A stretch of 64,000 nucleotides of DNA from Melanocharis versteri (taxonomy: Eukaryota; Chordata; Aves; Passeriformes; Melanocharitidae), in NCBI GenBank assembly GCA_013397845.1, contig VZTG01000087.1, positions 1,000,481 to 1,064,480 on the forward strand, written 5' to 3'. The notes beneath the pieces are model-generated. The model saw only the letters and a program-made list of their open reading frames with translations, was not told the DNA's origin and did no database searches. A program made the position numbers and the translations under genes. Positions 23,501-33,800 of this stretch are shown here, in pieces; position 1 is the first letter of the stretch, and every line of letters begins with the position of its first letter.

Positions 23501-25716
23501 AAACTGCTCCTTCATCCCACCTCTCGCTCCCTGTTGTGAGGGATACCTGTGTCTCCTGTCAGTTTTAATAACTCATTGTTATTAAACCAGCTGAGGTCAG
23601 TAAGAAATGGTTCCAAGTTCTGTGTTTCAGGATCCTGGATTTCCGGCGAATCCCCCCAGTTTCTGGCCGTCTGGTCAACATTACAAAGGAGATACGTGAT
23701 ATCACCACGGACAAGAAACTGGCCAAGACTTTCTTCATCTCCCCAGGTGAGCTTTCATGCTCTCCATCCTCTCCTGTGGCCACCTGGATGGAGCTCACCT
23801 GGAGCTGGCTGCTGCTGCCGCCGTGGCTGCCCCTACACTTGGACAAACTATCCCCCTGGGCACTGTTCCAGCTCCCATGGGTACCCTGCCACAGGCCTTT
23901 GCTCCTCACATCCTCCCTTGCCGTTGCTTTGCTGGTGGCACATGGCCAGAGTGCGTGGTGCATCCTCCCCTGGCTGCCTGCCGGACCACCCTGCCTGGGG
24001 GTCGCGGGCTCGTTGCCTTCCTTCTCTTTGCCAACCTTTGCTTTGTCCCCATGGCCAGCGGGTAACGTCTGCTTCTACGGGGAGTGCTCCTACTACTGCT
24101 CCACCGAGCACGCCCTCTGCGGCAAACCGGACCGGCTGGAGGGCTCTATGGCTGCCCTGCTCCCTGACAAGACGCTGGCCAAGCGCCGCTCCTGGCGCAG
24201 CCCCTGGCGCCGCTCCTACCACAAGAGCAAGAAGGCTGAGTGAGGCGGGGCATGGGGGGTGTGGGCACACGGGCCAGCAGAGCCATGGGATGGGAGGGGG
24301 CTTCTCCACAGCCGCTCTCATGGCCCCATTGCCCTCCCCGGCCTCTGCCACCAGGTGGGAGCTGAACCCCAACTACTGCGCTCAGGTGCGAGAGACTCCG
24401 CCCTACGACAGGGGCCATCGCCTCCTCGACCTCATCGACATGGCGATCCTCGATTTCCTCATGGGTGAGCCCCTCCGTGCCTGTGCCGAGGGCTGTGGAG
24501 GTCCCTCAGGACCAAGAGGCCCAAACGGCTCCGTGTCCCGTGGTACCATGCCCTGGCGAGGTTTGTTGGCCAAACTGTTGTGCAGGCTGCAGTGAGCCGC
24601 AGTCTTACCCACAATGAGAGCCCATGGCTGTGCCACCAGGGCATTTCCCAGGCAGAAGTCAAGTGTCAAGAGATTCCAGGGAGACCCCAGCTGAATACCC
24701 TGGACATGGGAAGCACCTTCCAACATGCTCTCACATGCAGCCCCTGGAAAGCCAGAGGCAGAGATGATGCTGCCCAGGGCTCTTGCTGCCTCTCCTGTCC
24801 CTGGGACACTTCCTCCTCCCTGCACTGTCCCCTCACCAGCATCTGACTGGGAGAGTTTCCCATCTCCTCATTCCTGACCACCCAGCCATGCCTTTGCCAT
24901 TACTTCTGCTCCATTTGCTACTGTTGTCCCTCTGTGGGGCTGCTGGGATGTGAAGAGGCCTGGAGGCTGTGGGGTCTCTGCTCAGTTCCTCTGCACAGCC
25001 ATGGCCACCAGATGGACACCTTAGAGGTGCCTCCAACTGTTTTCCCCAGGCTCTGGGTTTCAGTCTCACACCACGAGAGTGCTCTGTGTCTCTGCTCCCA
25101 TCTCCCAGCCCACAACCTGATGGCAAATTTGTTGGCCCGCCACAGGCAACATGGACCGGCACCACTACGAGACTTTTGAGAAATTTGGGAATGACACTTT
25201 CCTGCTCCACCTGGACAACGGTCGCGGGTAAAGTTGGGGAGTAGGGGGAGCAATCACAGCAAAGGGGTGGGGGGAGACCTCCAGTCTTGCTGAAATGCCA
25301 CCCTGACACGTCCCGGTGGGTTTCTCCCCACCCCAGCTTTGGCACACACTCGCGAGATGAGCCGTCCATCCTGGCCCCTCTCCAGCAATGCTGCAGGTAA
25401 GGGGCTGCCGCCGCCCACCCCGGATCTGCTGCTGGGGAGAGGCTCCTCCTACTGAGACCTCTCCCTCCTCATCTCTGGCAGCATCAAGAGGTCGACTTAC
25501 CTGCGGTTGCAGCTGCTGGCCACCCAGCCCTACCGCCTGAGCGACCTGCTGCGGGAGGCGCTGGCTGCAGATCCACTGGCCCCCGTCCTGGCCGAGCCCC
25601 ACCTGCGGGCACTGGACCGGCGCCTGGGGAAAGTGCTGGCGGCGGTGGGACACTGCCTGGCCAGGGCAACCCGCCAGGAAGAGGTGCTGGTGGATGATGT
25701 GGGGTCATGGGTGTGA
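20556..25716 (+). CDS. FAM20CL: FAM20C-like secretory-pathway Ser/Thr kinase
   Basis: FAM20C kinases phosphorylate secreted proteins at S-x-E motifs in the Golgi lumen. Exons: 20556..21034, 22519..22694, 22782..22860, 23353..23445, 23631..23746, 24059..24239, 24355..24464, 25146..25227, 25337..25396, 25482..25716; 1611 nt, 536 aa, all phases consistent. Residues 15-31 form a type II signal anchor. Key residues (human FAM20C number minus 43): nucleotide-binding Lys228 in TQLKLIM, Glu263 in FERHNAEIAAFHLDR, the Cys cluster 319-335 (CFYGECSYYCSTEHALC), catalytic Asp415 in MDRHHYETF and metal-binding Asp435 in DNGRGFG. All are intact, so an active kinase is predicted. The N-terminal region before the kinase core is about 43 residues shorter than in human FAM20C. 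Location between DNAL4 and SUN2 differs from FAM20C proper, which suggests a separate paralogue. The exon 2 acceptor is the least certain junction; it was chosen because it keeps the frame and the conserved Trp160. Confidence 0.9.
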
Positions 25717-25892
25717 TGGGGGGCTGGGTACCCTGCTGGATTGGGGTGTTTTGGTGTGCTGCCGAGGGCGATGTGGGGATCGATGTGCAGCTCTGATTCT
25801 GTGTAGCGTCAGCTTTTGGTGGTGCCGGAGCTGGTGGCGTGCTGAACCAGGAAAGCAGGTTGTAAGGATAGCTGGGACAGGGAGGGAATTTA

Positions 25893-25898
25893 AATAAA
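25893..25898 (+). terminator. FAM20C-like polyadenylation signal AATAAA
   Basis: Canonical AATAAA 177 bases after the TGA, implying a very short 3' UTR (about 25717-25915). Confidence 0.8.
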
Positions 25899-25915
25899 AA
25901 GGTTGGCCTAGTGGA

Positions 25916-27698
25916 GAAGACACGAGCTGTGATCTTCCCCACCAAGGCTGCTTTCCCAGCCCTGGCCTGTCCTCGCGTGCCTGGACGTGTCACTTCAGCC
26001 CTCCAAAGCCTTTTAGGAAAGGGTAGGGATTTTTCCTGCCTTTCCTCAGCAAGAGCTGCCAAACTGGAACGGCTGGCAATCTCCTTCTGCCCCACCCCCA
26101 GCATAGTGATGCCCTGGTGACCCCCAAAAAGAGAGCTGAGACTTCCCACTGCTGGTGTGGGGAAAATGAGGCACAAGCTCCCAGCCATTTGCCACTTATC
26201 TTTGCCCCAGTCTTCCCACACCCACTCAAAAACTCCCATGGCTCTGGCATCACCATCTCCTCCACAGGACCAGGGATGCAGCAAGGACAAACCCCACTCC
26301 TCCCAGAACATCTTCCCAAATCCCCCGGGAACCGCCGCTGACTCCCTTCACACCCGAAAAAGTGGCTTCTGAGGAGGGGATGGATTGACCTGGGGCTGTG
26401 CACCCTGCTTAGTGCCTGGTGGCTCAGCACCCAGCTTATCTCCTGAGCCTCCCGGGGGGGTTAATCCACGCAGGGTTACGTCACCTGGAGCAGGTGCCAT
26501 TGTGACGGGCACTGCCGGTGTACCCGGGTCGGGACACGGGATTGCCATCTGCATGGCCGGAGATAGACCTGCCGCTGGGGAGGGGAGATGTCCTCTGTCC
26601 TAGCCAGGCACTTGTAAAGGGATGGGAAGCCACGGGAAAGGGTGAAAAAGGACAGCTGGCACAGTGGGAGATGGAGCTGGAAAAGCTAGGCAGAGATTTT
26701 GGCTGGAGCAAAAAATGGGCTCAAAAGGAAGGGAAAAAAAAAGAAAAGGGAGACAAAGAGGATCTGTCTGCGTTACACAACGGCGCTGGGGGCGCTGAAT
26801 CGGGGTTTGTTGCGGTGTGCCCCCCCGATGCTGACAGCACGTCCTCCTGCCGCTGCCCTGGCTTGTGCCCCAAAACCCAGCACACGGAGGAAAAGGTTTC
26901 AGGGCTGTTTTGCAATAGGTTCCTCTTCTTCTGCCAGCTTCACATTTTTTCAACTCTTTATATAAATACCATTTTGCCCCATACCCAGAGCCAGGGGGAC
27001 CATTCCTGCAGCGTGCCCCACAGACATAGCCTAAACAACCGTGTCCAGACACAGGTGGCCGGTTCCTCTCACTCTCGGAGCTCCCCCAGGCAAATCTTTT
27101 TCCGAGGCGCCGTCAGATTTAAAACGGGGGGTGTGGGAGGGTGGCTGTTTTTTCAGCCTGGTGAGTTTGCACAAGGTCCCAGCTGTGCCGCAGCGGTTCA
27201 AGGTCCCATGGGAGCAGCCCGGTTTGGCTCACACGCCCCTGACGAGCCGGCCCAGCCGCCCGTGGGGCAGAGCGATGGCAGCGGGGTGTCTGGGGCCGGC
27301 GGCCCGGGGAGCAGCAGAACACGCCTGCCCAGTCGAGGCGGCGTGGGCACACGGGTGTCGAGAGGGGCTGCCCACGCCCCAGAGACAGGTTCGGCCGTGT
27401 CGCCGTGACGGGTGGTGCGTGGGGTGCGGGGATTTCCCACCCCACCAGGAGCAGCAAACCAGCCACCCCAGCAAAGCCCAAACGGGGCTGGGGTGCAGCC
27501 CTGCACCTGGGAGCTCCCATTTTGGGCTGGCATCACCCACGCCCTTGGCTGGCAGCGTGGGCCGACTGCTGCCCGTGCTGGGCATGGCGGGAGGAGCTGT
27601 TTGGGGACCAGGTCCTGGTGGGCAGCAGAGTGCGGATGGGCTCTCATCACCGGACCCCCAAAATGATGAAAATAAAATAAAATGAAATAAACCGGCGG
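25916..27698. other. FAM20C-like to SUN2 intergenic region
   Basis: GC-rich DNA with no recognisable exon. Several long chance frames are present because stop codons are rare in this composition. An A-rich microsatellite-like run (aaataaaataaaatg) lies at about 27666-27690. Confidence 0.55.
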
Positions 27699-27898
27699 CT
27701 CCATCCCCGGGCACCCCACGGCCGCCAGCTCGGGACGGTGTTCGGCGTGGGCCGGGACCCCTGCCACGGGAGTGGGGTCCCCGCGAGTGGGGTCCCGCCG
27801 GGTGCGTCCTTCCAGGCACTCTCCCGCTGACACTTCCGTCTCTCCCCCGCCCCCTCCGCACCCCCAGGTGAGCCGAGCTCCCCCTCCGTGCTGCCGCC
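27699..27898 (+). promoter_or_regulatory. SUN2: SUN2 promoter / 5' UTR region
   Basis: CpG-rich sequence directly upstream of the SUN2 ATG. It includes an imperfect 15-base direct repeat (gagtggggtcccc, about 27771-27800). The start site is not determinable, and part of this may be spliced leader. Confidence 0.5.
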
Positions 27899-30800
27899 AT
27901 GTCCCGCCGCAGCCAGCGCCTTGTCACCACCCGCTATTACCCCGGGGACGACGATGCCACGACCAGCAGCAGCAGCACATCTCTGCTGGGTGGGACACAG
28001 CTCCCCTTCAAGGAGACCACCGGCAGGTTAGTGGGGGGCAGGAGTGGGGGGGTTCCCCCTGCCCAAATCTGCCAGGGGCGGGGCATTCCATCCCACACCG
28101 GGGAGTGGGCACCGTCCCGGGTGGGGCGTGGGGATGGCTCGCAGAAGGGAGCATGACGGCCAGCCCGACGCAGTCCGGCACGGCCGCGGCCGCCTTGGCA
28201 CAGGCTGTGCCCCCGCTCCAGCGAAAGCCCGGTTCTCCCTGCCCGGGCAGCTCCGCGTCCCCGCGGGCCGGCTCGGGAGCCTGCCGTGGGTGGCCGGGTG
28301 CCAGCTCCCAGCCGCAGCTGGATGGCGAGGAGGAGGAGGGAGGGAGGAGCNGATGACGGCGATAAAGAAGAGGTCCCCAGAGGCCGGGGAGCGGCGGCTG
28401 CCCCCTCTCCGCGGCGGCGGCGGCGGGCGGGGCGGCGGNNNNNNNNNNNNNNNNNNNNNNNNNNNNNNNNNNNNNNNNNNNNNNNNNNNNNNNNNNNNNN
28501 NNNNNNNNNNNNNNNNNNNNNNNNNNNNNNNNNNNNNNNNNNNNNNNNNNNNNNNNNNNNNNNNNNNNNNNNNNNNNNNNNNNNNNNNNNNNNNNNNNNN
28601 NNNNNNNNNNNNNNNNNNNNNNNNGGAGACCACCGGCAGGTTAGTGGGGGGCAGGAGTGGGGGGGTTCCCCCTGCCCAAATCTGCCAGGGGCGGGGCATT
28701 CCATCCCACACCGGGGAGTGGGCACCGTCCCGGGTGGGGCGTGGGGATGGCTCGCAGAAGGGAGCATGACGGCCAGCCCGACGCAGTCCGGCACGGCCGC
28801 GGCCGCCTTGGCACAGGCTGTGCCCCTGCTCCAGCGAAAGCCCGGTTCTCCCTGCCCGGGCACCTCCGCGTCCCCGCGGGCCGGCTCAGGAGCCTGCCGT
28901 GGGTGGCCGGGTGCCAGCTCCCAGCCGCAGCTGGATGGCGAGGAGGAGGAGGGAGGGAGGAGCGAGGTGCGCTGCAAGTGCCGGCCGGAAAACCGCAGCG
29001 GTGCGAGCGGAAGCGGTGCCCGGGACGGGCGGGAGGCCTCCGCAAAGCACAGCTTGCAGCCTCCGAAAGCTGCCGCCATCCGGTGTGGAGGGAAGTGATG
29101 CTGGTCGGGGGATTGGGGTGAATTGCCCATTTTCCCCCATGGGTGCACTGTGACACACCCCACCGCCCCGTAACCACACGTGTCTGATGAGCCTGTTCTC
29201 GCCTCCCGCAGGACGATCAGGAGGAAATCGAGTAGCACAAAGCGCCTCTCTCCCGCCCCCAGCACCCAAACCTCCTACTACAGTGAGTCCATGATGAGCG
29301 AGTCCTACCTGGGGGGCAGCCGAGGCCTTGCTGCCCTGGGCAGCTCCATGCTGGATGATGACCTGGACAGCAGCACGTACTGGGGTGAGCTCTCCCACTC
29401 TCCTAGGGCAGCTGGGGACCTCCCTGCATACTGGAGGGTGTTGGGGCAGCTGCCCAGGCTGGCTGACTGGGTTGCCCCTTGTGGAAGTGATGGTGGGTGA
29501 TTTCTCAGCAGATCTCTGTTTTGGGGGCAGGTGGGGAGCTCTCCACCAGGAGGAGAAGAGGCACGGGGGACACCGAGTCCAGTAAGACTAATGGGGTGCT
29601 GGAGAGCAAGACATACGACACCTACACGTCTTCATCTGGGTACTCCTCGGAGGACGACTACGCTGGTAGGGATGCACTAGTCTCTCTGTAGTGGCAGGAA
29701 TGCAGGGGAGGCATCCCCAGGGGGACCAGCCCAGGGCCTGGCTATACCAAACATGCTGCCAGTCCCTGCTCGGTGGCACCCTCAGTGCAAAGCCTTTGCC
29801 GTGGGCAAAGGGATGCTGTCTGCATTGGTGACTTGCTTCTTCCTTTCCAGGTCACTATTACTCAGGCCAGAGTAGCTCTGGGTCAGGTCTGAGAACTGCA
29901 GCCTCCCACGTGGGCTCCTTCCTCTGGCAGGTGTTCACCTCCCCAGGTGAGCGGAGGGCTGGCAGGGGCACTCCTAGCAGCAGTGTTCTTGCCAGTCAGC
30001 ATCTCTACTCTCTAGGTGCTGTGTGTGCTATTCCTGTTTGGGTGGAGGGGTTTTATCCCCTTGTGCCGTCCTTGGGCAGGGAGGGGACATCTCTGCCGGG
30101 ACTCCTCCTGAGGCTTGCTTTGTCTCCTGGCAGTTCGGTTCATGGGGTGGCTGTTCTCGGGGCTGGCAGGGGCCTGGCGCCGCCTCACCGGCACGGCTTC
30201 CCACCTGGACAGCGTCCCCTTCTCCAGGTGAGCATGGTGGTGGGGCACACCAGGATGGGGGAAGCGTGGGGAAAACCTGCAGGACCCTGGAAAGGGGAGG
30301 CACGTGTGGGGTGGTGGGTGTCTTGTCTAAATCCTGGCAGGGTTTGCTTTCCCTTTGGCCCCCATCCAAAGGTGGTGGGAGGTGGCTGCAGTCCTACAGG
30401 CACCTCTTTCTTCTCCATGCTCCAGGCGCTACCCACGTCTGAAGAGGTCCCTGCTGCTGCTGCTGCTCCTCCTGCTCCTCGCTGCTGCCGCCTACGGTGA
30501 GCCAGCCTCCCTTGATCTGCTGCCCTGAGATTTGGGGCAGTGCAGAGCATCCTGCTGCCATAGCTGGGGGATGGGATGGCCTGGAGCTCAGTGCTCATGG
30601 CTTCTGGTAACCTGGTCCATCTGCACCTCCGTGCTGGTGTCTCCTGGTAATCCCAGGGGATGCTGGTGGCTGAGTCTCTGCATGTCCATCCTGTCCACTG
30701 CTGTGGCCCATTACCAGCCTGTGGTTTTGACCATCACATCCTTCTGTGCCCAGGAGCTTGGTACTTCTACCCGTATGGTCTGTTGACACTCAGCTTGCCT

Positions 30801-33800
30801 TCCTTCCCGTGGTGGGGAGCTGGAAAGCTTTCCTCCTCCTCTGATGTTCCTGGTGCAGGAGACCTGACCACGCTGGACCAGGTAAGCTTCAGCAAAGGCA
30901 TGGTGGTGGCCCAGGTGGGATGAGTGCCTTGCAGGGAGAGCTGGGATGGTGTGATCCATGGCTGAACAATTGCTTCCAGGGTATGAGGATTGGTGGAGAA
31001 GAGGGCAGATGATGGCTCCACACTGGCTCCCCCAGCTTGTGGCCGTCTCACTCTTGGGGTGTCTGTGGGATGGAGCAGGGAGAACATCTGCCTTCTCGTG
31101 GGAAGGAACAGATGAACAAGATGCCACTGACTCTGTGGAATGGGTGGGAATGGGTGGTCAGGGTTCCCTTTCACAGGGGTCCTGTGGAGCAAGCACTTCC
31201 CTGAGGGGCTGCATCACACCCTAGTTTTGTCGCTGCAGGGGGGACACGGGCTCCTGGCTCGCTTCCAGTCCCTGGAGAAGCGCTTCGAGGCACTGGAGGC
31301 CGAGCTGTCACGGTGGGAGCTGCGTCGTGGGGCGGCAGCCGTGACAGCAGGGGGAGAACCACCCCCGGGGGACATCCTTGCGCTGCTGGAGGGGCTGGTG
31401 AGCCGCCGGGACGCGGGGCTGAAGGAGCATCTCCGCACTGACATGGCCAACCACCTCCAGGTGAGGGACACCGGGAATGCAGGGAGATGGGGGTGTGCAG
31501 GGCCAGGCTCTGGTATTCCACCCTGTTCCTCATCCTTCAGGGCGAGCTGGATGCCCTCCGAGCCCAGGTGCAGAGGGATTTAGACGGGCGCCTGGGGAAG
31601 ATGACACAAGCTTCTCGGGTAAGGGGACGAGCACGTGGTGGTACCTGGACAGGACACCCTCTCCAGTGGTGGTGTCACGGGAAACACCCCTTCCCCTTTT
31701 CCTGGTAGGAGATGGAAGCGCGCTTGCTGGAGCTGAACTCGGAGTGGCAGAGGTAATGTTGGCTGTGGGGCAGAGGCATTGCTCTGTTAGGGGTGGGCAG
31801 GTAGCTGGATCCTCAGCCAGGCCTAGGAGGGATTTGCAGGCCTGATTTGCTTGGGACAAAGGAGCGACTGAGAGGCATAGTCTGGGGGGGGAAAGGAAGG
31901 AAGGATACATTTGTGGATGTCTGTGGGAGCCAGCACTGTGCCCTTCTGGCCAAAAAGGGCAGTGGTATCCCAGGGTGCATTAGGAAGGGCATTGCCAGTA
32001 GATGGAGGGAGGTGATCTTGTCCCTGTACCCAACCCTAGTGAAGCCACATCTGGAATGCTGTGTCCAGTTCTGGGCTCCCCAGTACAAGGGAGACGTGGA
32101 GCTCCTGGAGCAGGTCCAGCAGAGGGCTGCGGTGGTGATGAAGGGACTGGAGAATCTCAAGATGAGGAAAGGCTGAGGGGGCTGGACCTGTTCAGCCTTG
32201 AGAAGAGACAACTGAAGGGGATCTCTTTAATGTCAGTGTCTGAAGGGAGAGTGACAAGAGGTTGGAGCCAGGCTCTTCCTGGTGGTGCCAAGCAATGGGA
32301 CAAGAGGCAATGGGCAGAAACTCAGGCACAGGAAGTTCCACCTGAACATGAGGAAGAACTTCTTTACTGTGCCGGTGACCAAGCACTGGAACAGGCTGCC
32401 CAGAGGGGGTGTGGAGTCTCCCTCACTGGAGATGTTCCAGAACCATCTGGATGCAATCCTGTGCCATGTGCTCTGGGATGACCCTGTTAGAGCAGGGAGG
32501 TTGGACCAGATGACCCCCTGTGGTCTCTTCCAGCCTGACCCATTCTGTGATTCTGTGGCTGGCAGCAGGGCTCCAAGGGCAATGGCAGCAAATGACCTTC
32601 ATCACTGTCATTTTGCATCACTGTGAATGTGGCCCATGAGCTGAGGATGTTTTCCTATGGGAGGCAGTAGAAGAGGTCACTGCCACTGGAATGAAAACTG
32701 GGTCTGGAGATGGGGTGGAGCATAGGTGATGCGGGATGAACCTGTTTCTCCAGTTTGCAGAGGGGAACTGGGCCTGTTGGCATGAGGTTTTGTTACCTTT
32801 CTCTTGGCACAGCTCGGTGCAGGAGAGCCTGCAAGGGACCTTCCGGCAGGAGGTGGACAAGCTGGAGCAGGAGGTGGCAGTGCTGAGGAGGGAGCTGGCA
32901 AGCCTCAAGTCAGACCAGGAGGTGATGGGGAAGCACGTGGAGGGGATACTGGAGCAGCTGAAGACAGTACGGGCTGATGTGAGTCCCTGGTCCCCAGCCT
33001 GTTTGGCAGAAAGACAGGCAAGGGTCCCTGCCCCAGGGCTGAGCTCTGTCCGCACCGTTTCAGGTGGAAGCGCAGTTCCCTGTCTGGATCAGTCGGTTCC
33101 TGTCGCAGTCCCAGCAGGATGGTGCCGCTGCCTTCATCCTCCAGCGGGAAGACTTGCAAGCAGAGCTCCGGGCTCTGGAGCGCAAGATCCTTGCCAAAGT
33201 CCTGGAGGACCGGAGGCTCTCAGCACGGGATGCTCAGGCTGGTATTGGAGTGGCCCTGCGGCAAGGAGGGACGGCAGGAGTGACAGAGGAGGTGAGTGCC
33301 GGCCTGAGCCCCAGGAACATGAGGTGACCACAGGTGTGGGGTTGGGGACTGTGCCCCGCTTCGTGTGTGCAGGGGGCTGGCATGTGTGCCTGGCAGATGG
33401 CAGAGGCGTTGGGACAGCCCCCACAGCTGGGACATTGATCCTGGGCTCACAGGATGCAAGAGCACCCTTGAAACTCCTTCTCTGCCACTCTCTTCTCAGT
33501 TTGTGCCTGCTCTCTGCTCTGGAAGGGGTCACAGGTGGTAATACCTGCAGACCTGCAAGGCTCTAACTGTCTTAAAATCCAAGCTTCTGCATCCTTCACC
33601 CAGAACGTGGGAGAGGTGCCAACAAGGCTTCCATGGGTGGAGCATCTTGCTTATCTCCATTTTTCAATAGTGCAGCTGAGTTGTTTGGTGCAAAGCATTT
33701 CAGCAGAATGACACCAAGGGGAAAAAATGAGCCTGCTTGCTTTGGAAAGAGTTGCTGGCAATTCCCTGTGGAGGTAGTGGAGGGAGGGATCAAGCCGGGA

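Noticed and set aside
27937..29265. 442-codon minus-strand open frame across the SUN2 gap
   Set aside because: It is translated through 186 N, is antisense to SUN2 exon 1/2, and owes its length to the duplicated GC-rich sequence.
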